From CAZEJK01 sp964512045 (GTDB lineage: Bacteria > Acidobacteriota > Thermoanaerobaculia > Thermoanaerobaculales > Sulfomarinibacteraceae), in assembly GCA_964512045.1 (NCBI GenBank), contig CAZEJK010000322.1, positions 1 through 5,703 of the forward strand: a stretch of 5,703 nt of DNA, given 5' to 3'. Below are positions 1-5,395 of this stretch, piece by piece; the first letter of the stretch is position 1, and each line of letters begins with the position of its first letter. The notes beneath the pieces are model-generated. The model did not search any database, had not been told where the DNA came from, and worked only from the letters and a program-made list of their open reading frames with translations. The position numbers and the translations under genes were made by a program.

Positions 1-66
1 ATGCTGATCTCCCAGGCTGACAGGGCACTCAGGTAGACCTCGTTTCCCGGGTCACGACACGCCCTA
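1..66. repeat. Direct repeat, left copy (within toxin gene)
   Basis: Bases 1-55 are identical to 5544-5598, and 64 of 66 bases match 5544-5609. Both copies encode the same PIN stretch, DPGNEVYLSALSAWEIS. The repeat begins at the first base of the window, so its true left limit is unknown. Confidence 0.95.
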
Positions 67-140
67 CGGGCCGCTCCGGACAGCTCGGGCGCGTCAGCAG
101 CAAGCCACAGGAACGTGCAGGTGTCGAGCAGCAGCTTCAC
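1..140 (-). CDS. vapC: VapC-type PIN-domain toxin, N-terminal part (runs off left edge)
   Basis: This is the first 46 codons of a PIN-domain ribonuclease toxin; the rest lies outside the window. The GTG start at 140-138 overlaps the antitoxin stop in a 4-nt GTGA, the usual translational coupling of antitoxin and toxin. The protein begins VKLLLDTCTFLWLAAD and reaches EVYLSALSAWEIS. D6 in LLLDT and E44 in SAWEIS match the first two conserved acidic metal ligands of PIN nucleases. The LLLDTxxFLW opening and the NEVYLSALSAWEIS block are typical of the VapC group often annotated as COG3744, whose members are about 125-130 residues and cleave RNA, often tRNA. Activity cannot be judged because the C-terminal acidic residues are not visible. 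A second, broken copy of the same gene family lies at 5396-5609. Confidence 0.85.
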   Translation of the reverse strand, partial: MKLLLDTCTFLWLAADAPELSGAARRACRDPGNEVYLSALSAWEIS

Positions 141-385
141 GGCGAGGAGTGCCCTCCCTCGAAGGCATCGAGGATCTCCTCCGGCAGGACCTCGAAGAAG
201 CTCGGTGGGACGACCATGCCGCGATCGATCCCCACTGGCCGTGGCTCTTCGGGAGGTCTGGCGATCGGTCGAATCTCGGCAATCGGAACGTTCCGACGAC
301 ACAGGATGATCGTCTCGCCACCTTCCACCTTCTCGAGGTGACGGGACAGGTGGGCCTTGGCTTCAGCGATGTTGATCCGAATCAT
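137..385 (-). CDS. Phd/YefM-type antitoxin of the PIN toxin
   Basis: An 82-residue antitoxin. It starts MIRINIAEAKAHLSRHLEKV and continues GGETIILCRRNVPIAEIRP, the classic Phd/YefM pattern: an N-terminal DNA-binding fold with INIAEAK, then ETIIL and the NxPIAEIRP strand. The remainder (about 43-82, Pro/Glu-rich then PPSFFEVLPEEILDAFEG) is the expected toxin-binding tail. The protein should bind and neutralise the PIN toxin and repress its own promoter. I chose the ATG at 385 because a strong promoter ends just upstream, which puts the predicted transcription start on or beside this ATG. In-frame ATGs further up (for example at 403) lie inside the promoter. The 4-nt overlap with the toxin start supports one bicistronic mRNA. 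The family assignment is firm; the start is slightly less so because there is no Shine-Dalgarno. Confidence 0.88.
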   Translation of the reverse strand: MIRINIAEAKAHLSRHLEKVEGGETIILCRRNVPIAEIRPIARPPEEPRPVGIDRGMVVPPSFFEVLPEEILDAFEGGHSSP

Positions 386-389
386 GATC

Positions 390-408
390 ACAATATAGGT
401 CATATTGT
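390..408. promoter_or_regulatory. Likely antitoxin operator (perfect inverted repeat over the -10 box)
   Basis: The 19-bp sequence ACAATAT-aggtc-ATATTGT has perfect 7-bp arms with a 5-bp centre. It covers the whole -10 box of the toxin-antitoxin promoter. Phd/YefM antitoxins repress their own operons by binding palindromes at the promoter as dimers, alone or with toxin, so this is the natural operator. Binding itself is inferred. Confidence 0.72.
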
Positions 409-420
409 TGGTCATGTCAA
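392..420 (-). promoter_or_regulatory. Near-consensus sigma-70 promoter of the toxin-antitoxin operon
   Basis: On the minus strand, TTGACA (420-415) is followed by a 17-bp spacer and TATATT (397-392): a perfect -35, optimal spacing and a 5/6 -10. Counting 7 nt from the end of the -10 places the predicted transcription start at about 385, the A of the antitoxin ATG, so the mRNA should be leaderless or nearly so. This is the only clearly AT-rich patch in the window, which strengthens the call. Confidence 0.8.
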
Positions 421-681
421 CCACGCACGAGACCGTTGCTCTGAGGATTGCGCGCCGAGGAGCGGGCATACGGTCTCGGCCTTCGCCGGCCTCTTGACGG
501 CGTATCGAATTCCACACCAACGGTTTCAATTTCACGCCGCAGCCCGACACGGACCCCGGACCCGGCCCCGGCGATCATGCCTCGCTCCTTCGAAGATGTG
601 GCGATCTTCAGTCGCTCAAACCGATTCGGCAACGATGTCGAGATCCTCTGGAAGCAGCCTCAGCAGGTTGGCGTGTGGCAC
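421..681. other. Gap between MFS gene and toxin-antitoxin promoter; no secure gene
   Basis: Together with the promoter this makes roughly 300 bp without a convincing gene. Directly after the MFS stop, the same minus-strand frame stays open from a GTG at 681 for 21 codons (VPHANLLRLLPEDL then DIVAESV) to a TGA at 616-618. That could be a decayed C-terminal extension of the transporter or chance. Other open frames here are Arg/Pro-rich and lack family resemblance. I see no rho-independent terminator after the MFS gene and no RNA gene. Confidence 0.4.
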
Positions 682-1884
682 CTACTCCTTACCGCCTCCG
701 ACTCCCGGCGCCATGTCGTCGACGTCAGGGCTGTCGCAGCCAATCATTGTCCTGGCAACCAGGCTTGTGAGCAGAAGGAAGCCGGCGGTCAGGTAGAACA
801 TCCACGCCAGACCGAAGAGGTCCATCAGCGCGCCGGCCCCGATCGCCCCGAGGAAGACTCCGACGCTCATGGCCAGGTTGAAGACCCCCATCATCGCCCC
901 CTGCCCGAATACCCGCCCTTCCTCCGCGGCCATGGCGCCGAGGGCCGGCCAGACAACGGCCTCGCCAACCCCCATGAGCATGAACAGCAGAATGAGCTGG
1001 GGAAACCCTCCGGCCAGCGGGACCAACAACACGGTCAGACTGATGAGGCAGCTCCCGCCCAGCAGAAGGTTCGTCTTCCTACCAGTGTCCACCCATCTGC
1101 CGAACGGTGTCTGCAAAATGGCATTGATCAACGTTCTGCTCGCGACCACGATACCGATCTTGGTCCCCGAGGCCTCCATGAACTGGGTCATCAGCAGGGG
1201 CAGAAAGGCCATGGTCGGCACCATGATGAGCATCGTTGCCATCCTGGAGAGCAGGATGCCCAGCACCCGGACGCTACGGCTCATGGCCAGAAAGGTCGCC
1301 CAGAGAGACTCGCCAACCTGGATCTCCTCGCCCGCTTTCCGAGGCGGGAGGAACACGACGACCAGTCCCAGGGAGAGAAAGCTGAGCGCGGCCATGGCGT
1401 AGAAGGCGGAGTCCATCCCCCAGATATCCAGGAACACCCCGCCGAGTATGGGTCCGCCGCCGACGCCCGAGAACAGGGCGATGTTCAGCTGCCCCATGTA
1501 CGTCCCTTCCTCACCCCGCGGGGCCATCTCCCCGATGTAGGCCATGGCGATGGGAACGATCATGGCAGAGCCGAGCCCGTGAAAGACGCGGATGGCGATC
1601 AGATGACCTATCGAGTCCGCCGACGTGAACAGGACCCCGGCCACGGCGTAGACCAGCAGGCCGCAGACCAGAAACCGCTTCTTCCCGTAGCGGTCGGCAT
1701 ATCCGCCGACCAGGGGCTGCGCGAGCCCTCGGCTCAGGGAGAACGCCGCCACGATGACCCCGAGGCTCAGGCCGGTCGCCCCCAGCTCGGTGGCATAAAG
1801 CGGCATGACCGGGGCGATAATGCCGATGCCGACGAGCGCGATGAACACAGCCAGAAGCAGAGTCACCAAAATGCGTCTGTCCAT
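682..1884 (-). CDS. MFS transporter, drug:H+ antiporter (DHA1/TetA-MdtG-like) type
   Basis: A 400-residue inner-membrane protein, the normal length for a 12-TM major facilitator. TM1 starts at residue 5 (ILVTLLLAVFIALVGIGIIA). Motif A of the loop between TM2 and TM3 is clear at 60-71 (GGYADRYGKKRF). The TM4 motif B region is at 99-117 (RVFHGLGSAMIVPIAMAYI). TM5 carries the antiporter motif C at 140-149 (GVGGGPILGG). A degenerate motif A in the second half at 262-271 (GRWVDTGRKT) shows the usual two-fold repeat. A charged central loop lies around 181-196. Motif C points to proton-coupled export, and the family commonly exports drugs, small metabolites or siderophores; the substrate cannot be read from sequence. 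The ATG at 1884 has only a weak GAG Shine-Dalgarno about 9 nt upstream. The preceding gene ends 217 bp away, so the gene probably has its own promoter, which I could not identify. Confidence 0.88.
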   Translation of the reverse strand: MDRRILVTLLLAVFIALVGIGIIAPVMPLYATELGATGLSLGVIVAAFSLSRGLAQPLVGGYADRYGKKRFLVCGLLVYAVAGVLFTSADSIGHLIAIRVFHGLGSAMIVPIAMAYIGEMAPRGEEGTYMGQLNIALFSGVGGGPILGGVFLDIWGMDSAFYAMAALSFLSLGLVVVFLPPRKAGEEIQVGESLWATFLAMSRSVRVLGILLSRMATMLIMVPTMAFLPLLMTQFMEASGTKIGIVVASRTLINAILQTPFGRWVDTGRKTNLLLGGSCLISLTVLLVPLAGGFPQLILLFMLMGVGEAVVWPALGAMAAEEGRVFGQGAMMGVFNLAMSVGVFLGAIGAGALMDLFGLAWMFYLTAGFLLLTSLVARTMIGCDSPDVDDMAPGVGGGKE

Positions 1885-1936
1885 GGTCGTCTCAGCACCC
1901 CACTCACGCTGCCAGCGCGGCCGCCGAAGGGTACCA

Positions 1937-2001
1937 CCCCAACGCGGCCGCAGTGGTGCCGAGAGAGACTTTCTCAGCTTTCCTGCGATCCAGTGTTGGA
2001 C
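1937..2001 (-). other. Possible attC-like inverted structure between hemerythrin and MFS genes
   Basis: Read on the minus (gene) strand, GTCCAAC (2001-1995) fits the integron R'' box RYYYAAC, and 65 bp later GTTGGGG (1943-1937) nearly fits the R' box GTTRRRY. The ends pair over 5 bp (CCAAC/GTTGG). Further in, CGCAG (1949-1953) pairs with CTGCG (1983-1987), and the centre folds as GC-GAGA/TCTC-GC. The spacing and position (after one gene stop, 53 bp before the next start) match a cassette attC. Against it: the last base of R' is wrong, there is no integrase gene, and no similar site separates the other genes. The right arm contains a NotI-type palindrome GCGGCCGC shared with the structure at 5605-5693. 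Confidence 0.22.
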
Positions 2002-2101
2002 GACACGAGCACGGATTGTTCGAAGAGCTGAGAGGGGCAGAAGAGCAGAGTTGAAGGAGCCTCTCCTGGCACTGCTTCTGACGCCCGGTGTCGGCCAGCG
2101 G

Positions 2102-2764
2102 TCAGTGACCGTCCTCGCCGAGCATCTCCATCGCCAGGGTGTGATAGCGCGCGTGGAAGCCCTCGCCCAACTGCTCCGCCTCCACGAAGTGGAAGCCCGA
2201 CCGGATCACCGCCTTCTGCTGATCCGAGAGAGCCCGGTCGGCGGGCTTCATCATCCGGGCCGACTCGAGCTCGATGTGGCGGCGGATCAGCCTCGCGTAC
2301 GCCTCGAGATTGTCCGCGGCCTCGCGCCGCGCCCACGCCTCGTCTTCCTGCCACAGCTGCAGGGCGCGCTCGACTCCGGCCAGCAGGGAGGCGCCGATAT
2401 CATGCTGCAGCTCGAGGGTCCTCACCACGCTCTGCAGCCCCGGATCAGCGCTCAGCGCTACCGGGAAGTAGAACTGCTCCTCCTTCGCGTGGTGACAGGC
2501 GTCGACGAAGTTCACGAAGAAGTCGTGCAGATCGGCCACCCGCTCGCGCGGCACCGACGTGTCGGAGCGCAGCTGTTTCGCCGTCTCCTCGGCCACGGCG
2601 GCGAGCCGGACGGTGAGATCGTGCTCCTTGTCGAGCTGAACGTTCGGCACCGCCTGGTGGCCGAAACGCGATTCCCCCTCCGTTGCCGCGATACCCGTGA
2701 CCATGCCCAGGCTCAACACGAGTGCAGTGGCAAGTAGCTGCAAGCGAGATTCCCGTATCCTCAT
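2102..2764 (-). CDS. Exported hemerythrin/HHE cation-binding domain protein
   Basis: A 220-residue protein with a Sec-type signal peptide: RIRESR, a hydrophobic core at 8-25 (LQLLATALVLSLGMVTGI), and likely cleavage near Ala26-Ala27. The mature part is a four-helix bundle of the hemerythrin/HHE family. H48 lies in helix A (DKEHDLTVRL). The hallmark HHAKEEQFYFP at 91-101 supplies His and Glu. H121 lies in helix C (LELQHDIGA), and H163 with E167 (RRHIELESARMM) lies in helix D. These residues fit a non-heme di-iron or other metal site for O2 binding, sensing or metal handling; which one is unknown. The start is well set: AAGGAGG at 2777-2771 lies 6 nt before the ATG. Most bacterial hemerythrins are cytoplasmic or fused to receptors, so a periplasmic stand-alone form is less common. 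The neighbours give no clear functional link. Confidence 0.85.
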   Translation of the reverse strand: MRIRESRLQLLATALVLSLGMVTGIAATEGESRFGHQAVPNVQLDKEHDLTVRLAAVAEETAKQLRSDTSVPRERVADLHDFFVNFVDACHHAKEEQFYFPVALSADPGLQSVVRTLELQHDIGASLLAGVERALQLWQEDEAWARREAADNLEAYARLIRRHIELESARMMKPADRALSDQQKAVIRSGFHFVEAEQLGEGFHARYHTLAMEMLGEDGH

Positions 2765-2841
2765 CGTCGTCCTCCTTCGGCGTCAGCTCGGCATGCGGGT
2801 GCCGTAGCCCCATTACTCTCACACCCCCGGTCCCTTGCCGA

Positions 2842-2856
2842 TGGGGCGGCGCCCCA
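2842..2856. repeat. GC-rich inverted repeat upstream of hemerythrin gene
   Basis: TGGGGCG-G-CGCCCCA has perfect 7-bp arms around a single base, 78 bp upstream of the hemerythrin ATG. AAAA follows on the plus strand, so TTTT precedes the stem when read on the minus strand. It is therefore not a normal terminator for minus-strand genes. An operator or an mRNA leader hairpin is possible. Confidence 0.45.
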
Positions 2857-2876
2857 AAATTGTCCCAATGCCCTCC

Positions 2877-2910
2877 CTTGATGATGGATGGGCGCCATCC
2901 TTGATGGATG
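2877..2910. repeat. Imperfect short direct repeat
   Basis: CTTGATGATGGATG (2877-2890) is echoed by CTTGATGGATG (2900-2910), differing by one ATG triplet. Between and overlapping them is the inverted repeat GGATGG-gcg-CCATCC (2886-2900). It could mark replication slippage in noncoding sequence; function unknown. Confidence 0.4.
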
Positions 2911-3154
2911 CATCGGCGAGATCGCCTGCCCCAGACGCCACCCGGAGGCGACGGCAATCGACGGGCGGCAGCTCGACGACGACCGTGCCCGGCTCGATCT
3001 TGATGAGCTGTGCTTTCGCTTCGAGCGGATGTCCGGACACTCGCACCGTGCTCTGGCAAGCCGCCGGCGGAGCAGGGATGTCATCCGCGGGAGAATCGAG
3101 CTCACGGAGCTGACGGTTGCCCGGTACCGCCTCCGACCTTGCGATCGTTCATCG

Positions 3155-3171
3155 GCCCTCCTCGCGAGGGC
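3155..3171 (-). promoter_or_regulatory. Hairpin masking a Shine-Dalgarno sequence
   Basis: On the minus strand GCCCTC-gcgag-GAGGGC forms a 6-bp stem. Its 3' arm contains most of the AGGAGG ribosome binding site, 2 nt before the ATG at 3152. If this ATG is used, the stem would limit ribosome access. The value of the call depends on whether that small gene is real. Confidence 0.3.
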
Positions 3172-3278
3172 ACGATGTCGCCGGTCGTCAGCGCGGGAGA
3201 ACCCACCCCGTAGACTTGCCATCAACCGCCAAAGATCGACGTTCCGAGTCGTCACTTCAACAGATGTGAACGTGGCAC

Positions 3279-5246
3279 CTACTCGATTCGCACCGGCTTG
3301 CTCGCGATCATGCGACCGCTGGCATTGAGCAGATACCGGACTTCGTAATCACCGGCCGTCTCGGGCGCCACCAGCGTGGCCGAACCGCCACCGCCCACGC
3401 GCTTGTAGTCGCCGTCCTCGTCTGCCGGCGCATCGGCCGCCACGATGGTGACCTTGTCACGCGGGTGCACGGTGGTGCTCCAGCTGACCTCCAGGCGCGA
3501 ACCGGCGGCCACTGACCCCGGCGCCGTGATCGTGACCTCCGGCGCGGTCAGCACGATGGGCGCACTGGCGATCGAGCGGTCGCTGACCTCCAGGATGTAG
3601 CGGACCTCGTAGTCGCCCGGTTCGGCCTCAGTATCCAGTGGGCCCGAGCTGGCGTTCCCCGTGCGCCGGTAGTCGCGGTCGGCATCGGGTGGCGCGTCGG
3701 CCGGCACGATCGTGACCTTGTCGCGCGGATGGATGGTCCGCGTCCAGGCCACGTCGATCCGGCTGCCTGCGACCGCGGTCGCCGGCCCCGAAACACTCGT
3801 CTCGGGCGCCGTCACCACAACCGGCGCCGAGGCGATCGCCAGCCCGTCTTCCTCGAGAAGGTAGCGCACCTCGTAGTCGCCAGCCGCCGCCGGCGCCTGC
3901 AGCGTGCCAGATTCCGCGTTGCCCACTCGCAGGTAGTCGCCGTCGGCCTCGGGCGGCGCACCGGCGGCAACGATGGTCACCTTGTCGCGGGGGTGGATCC
4001 CGTTGGTCCAGGAAACGGTGAAGTTGCTTCCACCGACCACGCGTTCCGGTCCGGACACGCCGGTTGTCGCGACGGTCACCGCGATGGGCGACGCAGCGAG
4101 GGTCTTCCCGTCTTCCTCCAACACGTACCGGACTTCGTACTCGCCCGCCTCCGACGGCGCCTGCAGCGTGCCCTCGGTCGCGTTGCCGGTACGGAGGTAG
4201 TCGCCGGAGGCGCCGACAGCCGATCCCGTTGGCACGATCGTGACCTTGTCGCGCGGATGCACGGTGCCCGACCAGGCGACGTCGAAGTTCGAGCCGGCCA
4301 CCGTGCTTTCGGGCACGGTCAGCGTGACCTGTGCCTCGACCAGTTTGACGGGAGCACTGGCCACCGCCTGGCCCGTGGCGCTGGCGACATAGCGCGCCTC
4401 GTGGGGTCCGGTCGTACCCGGCGCCTGCAGTACCGTGCTGCGTTCGTCGCCAACACGCTTGTACGCGCCCCGCACGGTGGGTTCCGTGCCCGCCGGGACG
4501 ATGGTCACGAGATCGCGCGGGTGAATCTTCTCCCCCTGCCAGCTGACCTCGACAACGGATCCGGCCACGGCCGCCTCCGGGGCGCTGATGGTGACCTCCG
4601 GCTCGGCCACCTCCTCGGTGGCGATCCGGCTGGCCTCGCCGAGGGCCGCCTGCAGGCCCGCAGCGTCACCCGCGGCGAAGAAGCGCCCGCCGGTGTTCTC
4701 GGCGATGCAGGCCAGTTGCTCCTTCTCGGCGCCGCCGACGTCGAAGCCGATGACGTGGGCCGTGAAGTTGATGCCCGCCTCGCTGAGCTCGGACGCGACG
4801 GCGCAGGGATCGGCGCCGCAGGTCTCGATGCCGTCAGAAATCAGGATCACGGTGGCCGGAGCGTCGCGGTACTTCAGGGCCTCGGCGGCGTGGCGCACCG
4901 CCGCGCTCAGCGGCGTCTTGCCCCTGGGTGCAATCGACTCGATGCGGGCCAGCAGCGCCTCGCGATCGATGGGTCCCGGCGGCACCACGGTCTCGATGTC
5001 GCTGCAGTCACCCTCGCGCCGATGACCGTAGGCGACCAGCCCGAGCGGTTCGGACTCGTCCCACTCGGTCACGAGATCGCTCAACACCCTGTGTGCGATC
5101 GTGACCTTCGCCTCGCCCTCGATCTGACCCCACATCGAGCTCGACGCGTCGTAGACGATGACCGTGTCCGCACTGGCGATGGTGCAGACGCCGGTCAGCG
5201 CGAAAAGGACCGCGAGCCAGCCGAAGCTCCGTTTCGAATGAGCCAT
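3279..5246 (-). CDS. Secreted vWA-domain protein with five tandem Ig-like repeats
   Basis: A 655-residue exported protein. Residues 1-26 are a Sec signal peptide (SKRS, hydrophobic 9-23, likely cut after IASA). Residues 28-205 form a von Willebrand A domain with a complete MIDAS: DASSS at 33-37, T111 in PRGKTPLS and D138 in LISDGIETC. It should bind a divalent metal and a protein or surface ligand. From 218 to the end are five repeats of about 88 residues with a conserved core: SW, then HPRDKVTIV, then GDYxRxGN, and GDYEVRYLLE before a closing IASAPVxVT. These look like beta-sandwich modules seen after vWA domains in proteobacterial envelope proteins. There is no lipobox and no C-terminal anchor, so it is probably periplasmic or released. 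The ATG at 5246 is chosen because GGGAGG lies 9 nt upstream and a signal peptide follows directly; an in-frame start at 5363 would bury the signal peptide. The gene is monocistronic by spacing. Confidence 0.85.
   Translation of the reverse strand: MAHSKRSFGWLAVLFALTGVCTIASADTVIVYDASSSMWGQIEGEAKVTIAHRVLSDLVTEWDESEPLGLVAYGHRREGDCSDIETVVPPGPIDREALLARIESIAPRGKTPLSAAVRHAAEALKYRDAPATVILISDGIETCGADPCAVASELSEAGINFTAHVIGFDVGGAEKEQLACIAENTGGRFFAAGDAAGLQAALGEASRIATEEVAEPEVTISAPEAAVAGSVVEVSWQGEKIHPRDLVTIVPAGTEPTVRGAYKRVGDERSTVLQAPGTTGPHEARYVASATGQAVASAPVKLVEAQVTLTVPESTVAGSNFDVAWSGTVHPRDKVTIVPTGSAVGASGDYLRTGNATEGTLQAPSEAGEYEVRYVLEEDGKTLAASPIAVTVATTGVSGPERVVGGSNFTVSWTNGIHPRDKVTIVAAGAPPEADGDYLRVGNAESGTLQAPAAAGDYEVRYLLEEDGLAIASAPVVVTAPETSVSGPATAVAGSRIDVAWTRTIHPRDKVTIVPADAPPDADRDYRRTGNASSGPLDTEAEPGDYEVRYILEVSDRSIASAPIVLTAPEVTITAPGSVAAGSRLEVSWSTTVHPRDKVTIVAADAPADEDGDYKRVGGGGSATLVAPETAGDYEVRYLLNASGRMIASKPVRIE
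3282..4595 (-). repeat. Five in-frame tandem repeats, about 264 bp each, in the vWA gene
   Basis: Repeat units start at protein residues 218, 307, 395, 483 and 571 (nucleotides 4595, 4328, 4064, 3800 and 3536), with periods of 89, 88, 88 and 88 residues. The first is the most divergent (HPRDLVTIV and poorly kept GDYEVRY). The others keep HPRDKVTIV exactly. Near-identical DNA around the HPRDKVTIV codons could allow copy-number change by recombination. Confidence 0.85.
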
Positions 5247-5282
5247 CAGAGCGAACCTCCCGGGACGGATTCGAAGTCGTGT

Positions 5283-5303
5283 CAGTCTCTCACCGTGAGA
5301 CTG
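5283..5303. promoter_or_regulatory. Inverted repeat in the vWA gene leader
   Basis: CAGTCTC (5283-5289) and GAGACTG (5297-5303) are perfect 7-bp arms. An overlapping register gives TCTCAC-c-GTGAGA (5288-5300). It lies 37 bp upstream of the vWA ATG. It could be an operator or a leader stem. No run of T follows on the minus strand, so it is not a typical terminator for the upstream toxin remnant. Confidence 0.45.
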
Positions 5304-5395
5304 TGTATCAGAAAGCAGGGCGGGAAGATTCCCACCCCCGAACGATTCGCCACCGGCACCCATCCACCGAAGAGCTGAGAGCTCGAGCGACGCCC

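Larger units (their letters stand above)
2819..3152 (-). pseudogene. Possible small gene with a +1 frameshift near its start; family unknown
   Basis: An ATG at 3152 with AGGAGG at 3162-3157 opens a 16-codon frame, MNDRKVGGGTGQPSAP, ending at 3102. The frame one base downstream is open from 3148 to 2819 for 109 codons but has no start before a GTG at 3046. It contains RQLRELDSPADDIPAPP, then VRVSGHPLEAKAQLIKIEPG and TVVVELPPVDCRRLRVASG, which read like folded-protein sequence. Joining the two frames through one skipped base near GGTGQ/GNRQ would give about 110 residues. I do not recognise the family, and the plus-strand complement is also open, so the coding strand is not certain. It could equally be a 75-residue gene starting at GTG 3046, or noncoding. 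Confidence 0.3.
2765..3278. other. 514-bp gap between vWA and hemerythrin genes
   Basis: No intact recognisable gene. It holds a possible frameshifted small gene on the minus strand (2819-3152), a hairpin over that gene's ribosome binding site (3155-3171), a short imperfect direct repeat (2877-2910) and a GC-rich inverted repeat (2842-2856). I see no T-tract terminator after the vWA stop and no clear promoter for the hemerythrin gene. A plus-strand frame from 2888 is also open across most of this stretch but overlaps the vWA 3' end antisense and has no ribosome binding site. Confidence 0.5.

Noticed and set aside
448..2031. Very long open frame on the plus strand opposite the MFS gene
   Set aside because: Its translation is rich in His, Gln, Asp, Arg and Glu with no domain pattern, typical of the antisense of a GC-rich membrane-protein gene. 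The minus strand has clear MFS motifs.
2052..2068. Short stem AGGAG-agg-CTCCT after the hemerythrin stop as a terminator
   Set aside because: Only 5 bp of stem and no T-tract follows on the minus strand.
1805..2737. 310-codon plus-strand frame opposite the hemerythrin gene
   Set aside because: It is the complement of the hemerythrin helices and the MFS start. The minus strand has a signal peptide, a strong ribosome binding site and metal ligands.
2888..3328. 146-codon plus-strand frame across the gap and the vWA 3' end
   Set aside because: No ribosome binding site, overlaps the vWA gene antisense, and its C-terminal half is Arg/Ser-rich. The first half reads somewhat protein-like, so it remains an alternative to the minus-strand small gene.
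3300..4600. Periodic DNA that could resemble a CRISPR array
   Set aside because: The 264-bp period is in frame and encodes Ig-like protein modules; the units are far too long and lack spacers.
5170..5246. Lipoprotein signal in the vWA protein because of Cys21
   Set aside because: The residues before Cys21 are LTGV, which does not fit the lipobox; IASA at 23-26 is a better signal peptidase I site.
3729..5378. Long plus-strand open frame opposite the vWA gene
   Set aside because: Arg/His/Gly/Asp-rich and periodic only because it mirrors the vWA repeats; no ribosome binding site or family resemblance.
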